Shown piece after piece: positions 1 through 6,587 of a DNA stretch of 7,851 nucleotides. A program made the position numbers and the translations under genes. Source of the stretch: JAFGJU01 sp964570935 (lineage in GTDB: Bacteria > Eisenbacteria > RBG-16-71-46 > JAFGJU01); the NCBI GenBank assembly GCA_964570935.1, contig CAZMZP010000091.1:1-7851 (forward strand), read 5' to 3'. Below the pieces are notes generated by a model. That model saw only the letters and a list, made by a program, of their open reading frames with translations, was not told the DNA's origin and did no database searches. Numbering within the stretch: position 1 is the stretch's first letter; every line of letters starts with the position of its first letter.

Positions 1-1
1 G

Positions 2-910
2 ATATACATGTACTTCGCGCAGGGCATACCGGCGGTCATGACCATAGACAAGAACAACTGCACATATTTCGAGAAGGGCAAGTGCCGGCTGTGCGAGAGG
101 GTGTGCCAGAAGAAGGCCATCGACTTCGAGCAGAAGGACGAAATTCTGGAGCTCAAAGTCGGCGCCGTCATCGTCGCGACGGGTCTCGACGTGTTCGACC
201 CTACGCCGATGACGCACTTCGGCTACGGCCGCGTGAAGAACGTCATCACTGGTCTGGAGTACGAGCGGCTGATCAACGCCACGGGCCCGACCGGAGGGCA
301 CCTGTACAGGCCGTCGGACAAGAAGCTGGCCAAGAGAGTGGCGTACCTCCAGTGCATAGGGTCCCGCGACATGAACTACTGTAAGTACTGCTGCACCGTC
401 GGCTGCATGTACGCCATCAAGGACGCGATGCTGGCGCGCGAGCACGACCCGGAGGCCGTGTCGTACATATTCCACACGGATTTCCGGAACGTGGGGAAGT
501 GGTTCCAGGAGTACGAAATCAAGGGGCACGAGCTGTACGGTATCAACTACGTGCGCGGAAGGGTGGCCGAGGTCCAGCAGGACAAAGACGGCAACCCAAC
601 CGTGTGGTACGAAGACACCAGAAAACAGGAAGTGAGATCAATGACGTTTGACCTGGTGGTGCTGGCCACCGCGGCCATGCCCGCCAACAAGTCCAACGAG
701 CTTGCGAAGATACTGGGAATTGAGCTGGACGAAAACGAGTTCATCAAGCTGAGCGTCGAGGCGCCGACCGACACTTCATGTCCCGGCATATTCGCCTGCG
801 GGTTCTGCAACGGTCCTTGCGACATCCCGGAGGCGGTCTATCAGGCCGGCGCGGCGGCCATGAAGGCGGGCGAGCTGGTGCTGCCGGAAGTCGTGGTGGT
901 GGCCAAGTAG
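2..910 (+). CDS. hdrA: HdrA-like FAD/Fe-S protein, C-terminal part (5' truncated by window)
   Basis: The open frame runs in from the window edge. The ATG at 8 is not taken as the start, because the residues around it (IYMYFAQGIPAV) match an internal stretch of HdrA proteins just before the second cluster of the inserted ferredoxin domain. Seen, numbering from that ATG: a cluster motif C18-x7-C26-xx-C29-xxx-C33; the C-terminal half of the thioredoxin-reductase-like FAD domain (VATGLDVFDP, ERLINATGPTGGH); the HdrA cysteine patch (QC116IGSR, then C125-xx-C128-C129-xxx-C133); and a closing FAD-contact segment (GIFACGFCNGPCDIPEA). About 302 residues are visible. The protein stops after this segment, so it lacks the C-terminal 2x[4Fe-4S] domain of methanogen HdrA. 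Family role: cytoplasmic flavin/Fe-S subunit that splits or relays electrons. The next gene starts 5 nt after the stop, so they are probably cotranscribed. The cysteine patch is unusual (see findings). Confidence 0.9.
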   Translation: MYMYFAQGIPAVMTIDKNNCTYFEKGKCRLCERVCQKKAIDFEQKDEILELKVGAVIVATGLDVFDPTPMTHFGYGRVKNVITGLEYERLINATGPTGGHLYRPSDKKLAKRVAYLQCIGSRDMNYCKYCCTVGCMYAIKDAMLAREHDPEAVSYIFHTDFRNVGKWFQEYEIKGHELYGINYVRGRVAEVQQDKDGNPTVWYEDTRKQEVRSMTFDLVVLATAAMPANKSNELAKILGIELDENEFIKLSVEAPTDTSCPGIFACGFCNGPCDIPEAVYQAGAAAMKAGELVLPEVVVVAK

Positions 911-915
911 GCAAC

Positions 916-2718
916 ATGGAAGAGAAGACAAACATAGGGTCCAAGCCGGCGCCAGAGAAGACTGCAAACGCGGGCGACATCCGCATAGGCACTTTCATCT
1001 GCAACTGCGGTACTAACATCGCCGGGTTCCTGGACACCAAGGCGGTCTCGGACTACGCCAAGACGCTGCCCAACGTGGTGTTCTCCCGCGAGAATCTCTT
1101 CTCGTGTTCCGAAGCCGGTGTCACGGACATTGAGAACGCCATAAAGGACAACAAGCTCAATCGCGTCGTGGTCGCGGCCTGCACGCCGCGCACGCACGAA
1201 CCGCTGTTCAGAGCGGCCTGCGAAGAAGCGGGGCTCAACAAATTCCTGTTCGAGTTCGTAAACATCCGTGAGCACTGCTCCTGGGTGCACAAGGAAGACA
1301 AGGAAATCGCCACGCAGAAGGCCAAGGACCTGGTCAGGATGGGTGTGGCCAGGGCCACCCGCCTGGAGCCCAAGGAAGAGATAACGACGGACGTCGAGCG
1401 CGCCGCTCTTGTGATTGGCGGCGGGATTTCCGGCATGACGGCGGCGCTTTCTCTTGCGAAGAGGGGATTCACCGTCAAGCTCGTGGAGCGAGAGAAGGAG
1501 TTAGGGGGCCTGGTCAGGCACCTGAACAAGCTCTACCCGTCGGGCATCTCAGCTGGCGACTTCGTGGCGGCGAAGGCAGAGGAAGTGAAGAGGCATCCAC
1601 GAATACAGGTTTCCACGTCGAGCAAAGTCACGGACGTGAAGGGCTACATCGGCCGTTATCGCGCTACCGTTACCCCTGTGGGGGAAAAGGGCGCCGCGGC
1701 CCAGGGCGGGACGACCGCGGCCCACGACTTCCTCTGCGGGGTCATCGTCGTCGCGACCGGCGCCAGCCAGCTCGTGCCTGATGGTTACTTCGGATACGAC
1801 GGGAAGAAGGTGATAAGCCAGCTCCAGCTCGAAGGGCTGCTCAAGCGGGGAAAGGTGAACGCGGCGCTGGGCAAACGCTTCGTCATGATACTCTGCGCCG
1901 GAGCGCGGATAAGGGAGCGGATCTACTGCTCTAAGATATGCTGCATGAATGCCATCAAGAACTCGATGCTCATCAAAGAAGCGGTGCCCGACGCGTCAGT
2001 CCACGTGCTGTACCGCGACCTCCAGTGCTACGGCGTCACGAATGAAGAGATGTACCGCAAGGCGAAGGAAATAGGCGTCAGGTTCGTGAACTACTCGCCC
2101 GAGAGCCTGCCGGCCGTCGCAGACGGAAAGGTGAAGGTGCTGAACCCGATTATCGGCAGAGAGATTGCCCTCGACGCGGACCTGGTCGTGCTTTCTCCGC
2201 CGCTGGTCCCGAACGAGGGTGCGGACGACGTCTCGAAGATGCTCAAAGTGCCGCTCGACGAAAACAAGTTCTTCCTGGAAGCGCACGTCAAGCTGCGGCC
2301 GGTGGACTTCGCCACGGACGGCATCTACATATGCGGCACCGCTCACTGGCCGGCCACGACCGGCGAGAGCATCTGTCAGGCGCTTGGCGCCGCGTCCCAC
2401 GCGTCAATACCGCTCACCAGGGGTTTCGTAAAGGTGGAGCCGATAGTCAGCGAGCTGTACGACGAAGAAGCGTGCCGCGGATGCGGAATGTGCGCCGCCA
2501 ACTGTCCTTACGGCGCGATAGAAATAGTGGAGACACCCAAGGGCCCGAAGGCCAAGTTCATAGACGTCGCGTGCAAGGGGTGCGGCGTGTGCGCCGCGAC
2601 CTGCTACAAGCGCGCGATAGCGATGAGCCATTACACCGACGAGCAGTTGAACTCGCAGGTGGAAGCGTACTTGAAGGGAGAAGGGCCGGCAGCGCCGACC
2701 GCGGGCACGGCAGAGTAG
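916..2718 (+). CDS. hdrA: HdrA-like FAD/Fe-S protein with C-terminal 2x[4Fe-4S] domain
   Basis: 600 residues from the ATG at 916, chosen because HdrA similarity begins near residue 22 (RIGTFICNCGTNIAG); an earlier in-frame ATG at 778 lies inside the upstream gene. Domains: N-terminal HdrA domain at about 22-155 (C29xC31, ACTPRTHEP, NIREHCSWVH); FAD Rossmann motif GGGISG at 168-173; HdrA cysteine patch C327, C338, C342, C343; a closing FAD segment with GIYICGTAHWP; and two ferredoxin clusters, C520-xx-C523-xx-C526-xxx-C530-P and C553-xx-C556-xx-C559-xxx-C563. The inserted ferredoxin domain of methanogen HdrA, and the cysteine motif before it, are missing: the chain goes straight from the Rossmann half to VATGASQLVPDG. 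There is no clear Shine-Dalgarno; translation may be coupled to the upstream gene. Known for the family: MvhD passes electrons to the C-terminal ferredoxin domain of HdrA, and mvhD is the next gene here. Family assignment is secure; the substrate cannot be told. Confidence 0.93.
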   Translation: MEEKTNIGSKPAPEKTANAGDIRIGTFICNCGTNIAGFLDTKAVSDYAKTLPNVVFSRENLFSCSEAGVTDIENAIKDNKLNRVVVAACTPRTHEPLFRAACEEAGLNKFLFEFVNIREHCSWVHKEDKEIATQKAKDLVRMGVARATRLEPKEEITTDVERAALVIGGGISGMTAALSLAKRGFTVKLVEREKELGGLVRHLNKLYPSGISAGDFVAAKAEEVKRHPRIQVSTSSKVTDVKGYIGRYRATVTPVGEKGAAAQGGTTAAHDFLCGVIVVATGASQLVPDGYFGYDGKKVISQLQLEGLLKRGKVNAALGKRFVMILCAGARIRERIYCSKICCMNAIKNSMLIKEAVPDASVHVLYRDLQCYGVTNEEMYRKAKEIGVRFVNYSPESLPAVADGKVKVLNPIIGREIALDADLVVLSPPLVPNEGADDVSKMLKVPLDENKFFLEAHVKLRPVDFATDGIYICGTAHWPATTGESICQALGAASHASIPLTRGFVKVEPIVSELYDEEACRGCGMCAANCPYGAIEIVETPKGPKAKFIDVACKGCGVCAATCYKRAIAMSHYTDEQLNSQVEAYLKGEGPAAPTAGTAE

Positions 2719-2745
2719 GCCGGCAGACGGGGCCGCCGCCTCGAC

Positions 2746-2750
2746 AGGAG
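2746..2750 (+). promoter_or_regulatory. Shine-Dalgarno site of mvhD
   Basis: AGGAG lies 4 nt before the ATG at 2755. It supports that ATG as the true start of the selenocysteine-containing mvhD. A start at the GTG at 2872, downstream of the TGA, would lose the first iron-sulfur ligand motif. Confidence 0.7.
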
Positions 2751-2754
2751 ACGC

Positions 2755-3612
2755 ATGAGCGAATTCAGGCCGAAGATCCTGGCGTTCTGCTGCAACTGGT
2801 GAGCATACGGAGCAGCAGATCTCGCCGGGGTAGCGAGACTTCAGTATCCGCCTGACATCAGGGTCATCCGAGTGATGTGCTCGGGCAGGGTGGACCCGTC
2901 TATCGTCATGAACGCCTTTAAGCACGGCGCCGACGGCGTGTTCATCGGCGCGTGCCTTCTGGGTGAGTGCCACTATACGGACGGCAACTACCACAGCCAG
3001 ACCAGGACGATGGTCACGAAAAAGGTGCTCTCTTTCTGTGGAATCAGTCCTGAGAGGCTGGAGCTCAGGTTCATGTCGTCCGCCGAGGGTCCCAAGTTCG
3101 TCAAGCTGGCGTCGGAGTTCATGGACTCGGTGAAGAAGCTGGGTCCGTTGGGCGTGACGGAGGGACTGACATCCGACGAGCTCGCCCTGAAGCTGGAGGT
3201 CGCGGCAAACGTCCTCGAGGGAAAGAAACTCAGATGGGTGATCGGAAAGAGGGTTGAGTTCGCAGCGCAGGGCAACATCTACGGCGAGGTCTTCACCGAG
3301 CACGAGCTCGGCCGGATGTTCGACGAGATAGTGATGGACGAGTGCACAATTCAGGAGATCGTCCTGCGCGGGAAGGATAAGCTCGTGTCGGTTGAGGAAC
3401 TGACCGCCGCGCTCAAGACATCTCCGTATCGGGTCGTGAGGCAGCTCGCCGACATGCGCAGGATGGGCATGGCTGAAATCGAGAAAGTCGAAGGTCGCAC
3501 GCCGCTCTGGCGCGTGACGGGAGAAGGCCGGCCGCTCTCGGCAAAGATGCTCTGCGAGGAAGCCGCGGGACCACGGATCGGGTCCACCGGGGGGCCGGTC
3601 ACGGATCGATAA
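2755..3612 (+). CDS. mvhD: MvhD-like iron-sulfur electron-transfer subunit, probable selenoprotein
   Basis: Reading through one TGA (codon 16, 2800-2802) gives 285 residues. The frame before the TGA (FRPKILAFCCNW) and after it (AYGAADLAGVARLQYPPDIR, then VMCSGRVDP) is continuous MvhD sequence. MvhD family members normally have cysteine here (CCNWC), so TGA replaces a conserved Cys, as expected of selenocysteine. Other likely [2Fe-2S] ligands are C12, C13, C42, C67 and C72 (GACLLGEC, followed by HYTDGNYH). Role in the family: cytoplasmic subunit that carries electrons between a hydrogenase, formate dehydrogenase or NAD(P)H module and HdrA. Classic MvhD is about 140 residues; here about 145 more follow, ending in what looks like a winged-helix fold at about 211-260 (SVEELTAALKTSPYRVVRQL). 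The start has a good Shine-Dalgarno site, and the next gene begins 3 nt after the TAA stop. Standard gene calling would truncate this gene to 2872-3612. Family call is firm; Sec is strong inference. Confidence 0.9.
2800..2802 (+). other. In-frame TGA, predicted selenocysteine codon of mvhD
   Basis: The TGA sits as codon 16 in CCNW(TGA)AYGAADLAG, exactly where MvhD relatives carry a cysteine. Coding similarity is intact on both sides in the same frame, there is no frameshift, and a hairpin follows at a suitable distance. Selenocysteine versions of this subunit (VhuD/FrhD type) are known in methanogens and some bacteria. TGA is also a normal stop in this window (5320-5322), which fits context-dependent recoding rather than a changed genetic code. 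Confidence 0.87.
2803..2850 (+). promoter_or_regulatory. Candidate bacterial SECIS element in mvhD
   Basis: Directly after the TGA a hairpin can form: TCTCGC (2820-2825) pairs perfectly with GCGAGA (2833-2838) around the 7-nt loop CGGGGTA (2826-2832). A lower stem, CGGA (2808-2811) with TCCG (2847-2850), encloses it. The loop begins 23 nt after the TGA and has a G within its first two bases. Both features agree with the published bacterial SECIS consensus as I know it (loop about 16-37 nt from UGA, early G in the loop). It would bind the SelB elongation factor. The pairing was worked out by hand, with no folding energy calculated. Confidence 0.72.
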
Positions 3613-3615
3613 CAA

Positions 3616-5322
3616 ATGAGTCAAATCACACAGGTTAACGGAAAACCATCAACCCTGATAGTCGGCGCCGGCATAGCCGGAATAGAGGCCGCGCTGGAAC
3701 TGGCCGCTGCTGGTGTGGAGGTCTATCTCGTCGAGCAGTGCCCGACCGTAGGCGGCACGATGGCGCAGCTGGACACCACGTACCTGGCCGACGGCACGGT
3801 CCAGTGCCAGCTCGCGCCCAGGCTCGAGGCCCTGAAGCAGTTCCCCAACATCCATCTCATCACGAACGCGTCAGTCGAGGAAGTCTCGGGCGAGGCGGGC
3901 AAGTTCGAAGTGGTGGTCAGGCAGGAGCCGACCAGGGTGAACGAGAAGTGCAACTTCTGCGGCGCGTGTGCGGTGGTGTGCCCGATAAAACCGTTCAACG
4001 CGTTCGAGGAAGGACTCTCCTTACGAACGGCCATAGACTCACACAACTGGTGTTCCGTTCCGCACTTCTACAATTTGGAAAAAGAGACGCCCATCTGCGT
4101 GGAGACGTGTCCGGCGCACGTGGACGTGAGGACCTACGTCGGCCTCATCGCGGACGGCAAGTACGTCGAAGCCGTGGACGTCGTGCGGCGCACGAATCCG
4201 CTCCCGGCAATCTGCGGCCGTGTGTGCAACCACCCGTGCGAGAGCGCGTGCAACCGCGGGAGGCAGGACGAGCCCATCGCCATAGACGCGCTCAAGCGGT
4301 TCGCCAGCGACTTCGAGCTCGACTTACGAAAGCGGGGCAAGCTCCCACTCCCCAAACCCACTCCGAAGAAGCCCAACAGCAAGGTCGCGGTCGTCGGAGC
4401 GGGGCCGGCGGGCCTCACCGTCGCGTACGACCTCGCTATGAAAGGCCGTGAGTGCACGATCTTCGAGGCGGCGCCGGTGCCGGGCGGGATGGTCTGGCTG
4501 GGCATACCCGAGTATCGTCTCCCGCGCGACATCATCGACTCAGACATCGAATACATCAAGGCGCTGGGGGTGGAGCTCAAGCTCAGCTCGCCGATAGACA
4601 AGAGTCACACGATAGATGACCTGTTCAAGGAAGGCTTCAGAGCCGTGTTCTTGGGGATAGGCGCGCACAAGGGGCTCAAGCTGGGCGTGCCGGGGGAGGA
4701 AGAGCTGGCCGGAGTGCTGGACTGTGTGGTGTTCTTGCGAAGGGTCAACCTCGGAGACACGGCCAAGCCCGGGAAGAAAGTGATAGTGATAGGCGGCGGC
4801 AATTCCGCCATAGACTCCGCGCGCACCGCGCTCAGGGTGGGCGCGGACGAAGTCAGCATCCTCTACAGACGGAGCAGGAGAGAGATGCCCGCCAATTCGT
4901 GGGAGATCGAAGAGGCGGAGAGGGAAGGCGTCAAGATCCACTACCTTGCGGCTCCGGTCAAGATGATTGGGGAAAACGGAAAGGTAGCCCGCATGCTGTG
5001 CACTAAGATGAAGCTCGGCAAGCTGGACGCGAGCGGCCGGCGGAGCCCCATCCCGATGGAAGGCTCGGAGTTCGAGATAGAGACCGACTGCGTGGTGCCG
5101 GCCATCAGCCAGGAGCCGGACCTCGCGTTCCTTCACGAGGGACACGGCCTCAAGATATCCAAGTGGAACTCGTTCGTCGTGAACGAGAGCACCATGGCCA
5201 CGAACCGGCCCGGGGTCTTCGCGGCCGGTGACAGCGTGACGGGGCCCGCTACGGTCATACAGGCCATCGCGGCGGCGCACACGGCCGCGGACTCGATGGA
5301 GAAGTTCCTGGAAGAGAAATGA
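3616..5322 (+). CDS. HdrA N-terminal half fused to GltD-type NAD(P)H oxidoreductase
   Basis: 568 residues. Order: HdrA FAD half at about 13-105 (GAGIAG, VEQCPTVGGTMAQLD, then QC64QLAPRL in place of the usual HdrA Cys motif); one ferredoxin cluster C112-xx-C115-xx-C118-xxx-C122-P; the GltD-type Fe-S helical domain at about 146-245 (C161, C165, then C200-xxx-C204-xxx-C208-xxx-C212); a second FAD Rossmann fold (GAGPAG, about 261-266); an NAD(P)H fold (IGGGNSAIDSARTA, about 392-405); and arginine-rich RRSRREMPA at 418-426, the position that contacts the NADPH phosphate in GltD relatives. It closes with GVFAAGDSVTGPATV. Expected role: FAD-linked NAD(P)H oxidation or formation, with electrons handed to Fe-S clusters. 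The HdrA FAD half lacks its own C-terminal half, which begins in the next gene; the stop overlaps the next start as ATGA, implying coupled translation. No clear Shine-Dalgarno is seen 5' of the start. NADPH versus NADH preference is undecided. Confidence 0.9.
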   Translation: MSQITQVNGKPSTLIVGAGIAGIEAALELAAAGVEVYLVEQCPTVGGTMAQLDTTYLADGTVQCQLAPRLEALKQFPNIHLITNASVEEVSGEAGKFEVVVRQEPTRVNEKCNFCGACAVVCPIKPFNAFEEGLSLRTAIDSHNWCSVPHFYNLEKETPICVETCPAHVDVRTYVGLIADGKYVEAVDVVRRTNPLPAICGRVCNHPCESACNRGRQDEPIAIDALKRFASDFELDLRKRGKLPLPKPTPKKPNSKVAVVGAGPAGLTVAYDLAMKGRECTIFEAAPVPGGMVWLGIPEYRLPRDIIDSDIEYIKALGVELKLSSPIDKSHTIDDLFKEGFRAVFLGIGAHKGLKLGVPGEEELAGVLDCVVFLRRVNLGDTAKPGKKVIVIGGGNSAIDSARTALRVGADEVSILYRRSRREMPANSWEIEEAEREGVKIHYLAAPVKMIGENGKVARMLCTKMKLGKLDASGRRSPIPMEGSEFEIETDCVVPAISQEPDLAFLHEGHGLKISKWNSFVVNESTMATNRPGVFAAGDSVTGPATVIQAIAAAHTAADSMEKFLEEK

Positions 5323-6587
5323 AGAAGAGCAAATTCATAACGGAGTTCAAGGACATCCCGTCGTCACGGGAAAAGATGCCGCACATTCCCCTCGATGAGA
5401 GGAAGAGTTTCCGCGAGGTGGAGCTGGGCTTCGACGAGGAGCGCGCGCTCAAGGAAGCGAAGCGCTGCCTGAGCTGCCGGCGCTGCATCGGGTGCGGGCT
5501 GTGCCTGGCCGAGTGCGACCCCAAGGCCGTAGTGTACGACGAGAAGGGCAAGACGCTCCGGCTCAAGGTTAATTCCGTGATACTGACGCCCGGTTTCGAC
5601 GAGTTCGACGCGGGCAGGATATCCGAGCTGGGCTACAGGAAGTACCCGAACGTCATCACCAGCATCGAGCTCGAACGGATGCTGGCTCCGACCGGCCCCT
5701 ACGGCGGCTACGTGCTGAGGCCTTACGACGGCCGAGTCCCGTCAAACATAGCCTTCGTGCAGTGTGTGGGGTCGAGGAACGAGGCCATAGGCGCGGACTT
5801 CTGCTCCAGCATCTGCTGCATGACGGCGATGAAGGAGGCGCTTGCCCTGACGGGGCTCATCTCGGATTCCAAGGTCACAATTCTCCACCGCGACATGCGT
5901 CCTCTGGGCAAGGGGTCGGAGGAGTTCTACCAGAGTATGGTCAGGGAGAAGAGAATCAGTCTCGTACGCGGCCAGGTGGCGAAGATTACGGAGGTCGCGG
6001 AGACCCGGAATCTCACGGTGGAGCTGTCGCCTGACGGTGGGGTGTCGCCGAGGGCTGGCGCTCAGCCCGGCGCTCCGGAGTCAGGCGCGCGAGTCCAAGA
6101 ATTCGACCTGGTGGTGCTTTCGGTCGGCGTGAGGGCTGCGGGCAAAGCGCTGTCCAGAAAGACAGGCGTCAGGCTCAACAAGTACGGTTTCTGCACGACA
6201 GACTCGCTCAACCCCGGCGTGACCAGCAAGGCCGGCATACTGTCGGCGGGCTCGTTCACTGCGCCGATGGACATTCAGTCTTCGGTCAGTCACGCTGACG
6301 CGACTGCCGCGGTTGCGTTGAGGACCCTCGGGCGGCCTGCGGGTGCCCAGGGGGATGCGGCCGCCGGAGGTGCAGCGGTGGCTTCAGCGCCGGTCCTCGT
6401 GATCGGCAGTGGCCTGGCGGGCCTCGTGGCCGCGAACGAACTCGCGCGGATGGGGCACGACGTCACCGTGGTGGAGAAGAAGAAGGACGCGGGAGGAATG
6501 CTCTGCCGCTACGAGTTCAAGCTGGATGAAAAGTCAGAGAAGGATGTTGTGACGAACCTTCTCGAAGCCGCAAAGGCAAGTCCCTAA
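5319..6587 (+). CDS. HdrA C-terminal half plus start of a second HdrA module, ended by in-frame TAA
   Basis: 422 residues. The start (IPLDERKSFREVELGF..EAKRCLSC, about 26-53) is the linker that usually follows a GltD-type domain and leads into a ferredoxin. A cysteine cluster comes next: C50, C53, C56-xx-C59-xx-C62-xxx-C66. Then comes the C-terminal half of an HdrA FAD module: ILTPGFDEFD, ERMLAPTGPYGG, cysteine patch C149-x12-C162-xxx-C166-C167, and GILSAGSFTAPMDIQ. After an Ala/Gly-rich linker (about 333-357) a new Rossmann fold begins (GSGLAG, 363-368, then VVEKKKDAGGM), so a second HdrA module follows. It is interrupted by TAA at codon 423, and the same frame continues as clear HdrA sequence to 7529; read through, the product would be 736 residues. 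The 5' end overlaps the upstream stop as ATGA. The two genes together supply both halves of one HdrA FAD domain. Family call is firm; whether the short or long product exists is unknown. Confidence 0.87.
   Translation: MKKSKFITEFKDIPSSREKMPHIPLDERKSFREVELGFDEERALKEAKRCLSCRRCIGCGLCLAECDPKAVVYDEKGKTLRLKVNSVILTPGFDEFDAGRISELGYRKYPNVITSIELERMLAPTGPYGGYVLRPYDGRVPSNIAFVQCVGSRNEAIGADFCSSICCMTAMKEALALTGLISDSKVTILHRDMRPLGKGSEEFYQSMVREKRISLVRGQVAKITEVAETRNLTVELSPDGGVSPRAGAQPGAPESGARVQEFDLVVLSVGVRAAGKALSRKTGVRLNKYGFCTTDSLNPGVTSKAGILSAGSFTAPMDIQSSVSHADATAAVALRTLGRPAGAQGDAAAGGAAVASAPVLVIGSGLAGLVAANELARMGHDVTVVEKKKDAGGMLCRYEFKLDEKSEKDVVTNLLEAAKASP
6585..6587 (+). other. In-frame TAA interrupting a second HdrA module
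   Basis: The TAA falls between KASP and IHILTSTELAKFSGDAGKF, with no change of frame. The paralogous segments in this window read HPRIQV (gene at 916) and FPNIHL (gene at 3616), so the stop occupies the variable residue in a P-x-I step of a beta strand. One base change from a Tyr, Lys, Gln or Glu codon would create it. TAA is a normal terminator elsewhere in the window (3610-3612). Confidence 0.85.

Noticed and set aside
1..10. gatatacATG resembles the leader before a start codon, suggesting translation starts at 8
   Set aside because: The residues around it match the interior of HdrA, and the frame is open to the window edge; the gene is simply truncated.
778..915. ATG at 778 as the start of the second HdrA
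   Set aside because: It would overlap the upstream HdrA by over 130 nt with an arginine-rich non-homologous extension; the ATG at 916 sits just before the conserved N-terminus.
2404..3624. 406-codon open frame on the minus strand opposite mvhD
   Set aside because: Arg/His/Leu-rich shadow translation of a GC-rich coding region with no recognisable family. It could mislead gene callers because the TGA shortens mvhD.
5320..5322. TGA of the HdrA/GltD gene as another selenocysteine codon
   Set aside because: It overlaps the next start as ATGA, occurs after a complete GltD C-terminus and replaces no conserved Cys; it is an ordinary stop.
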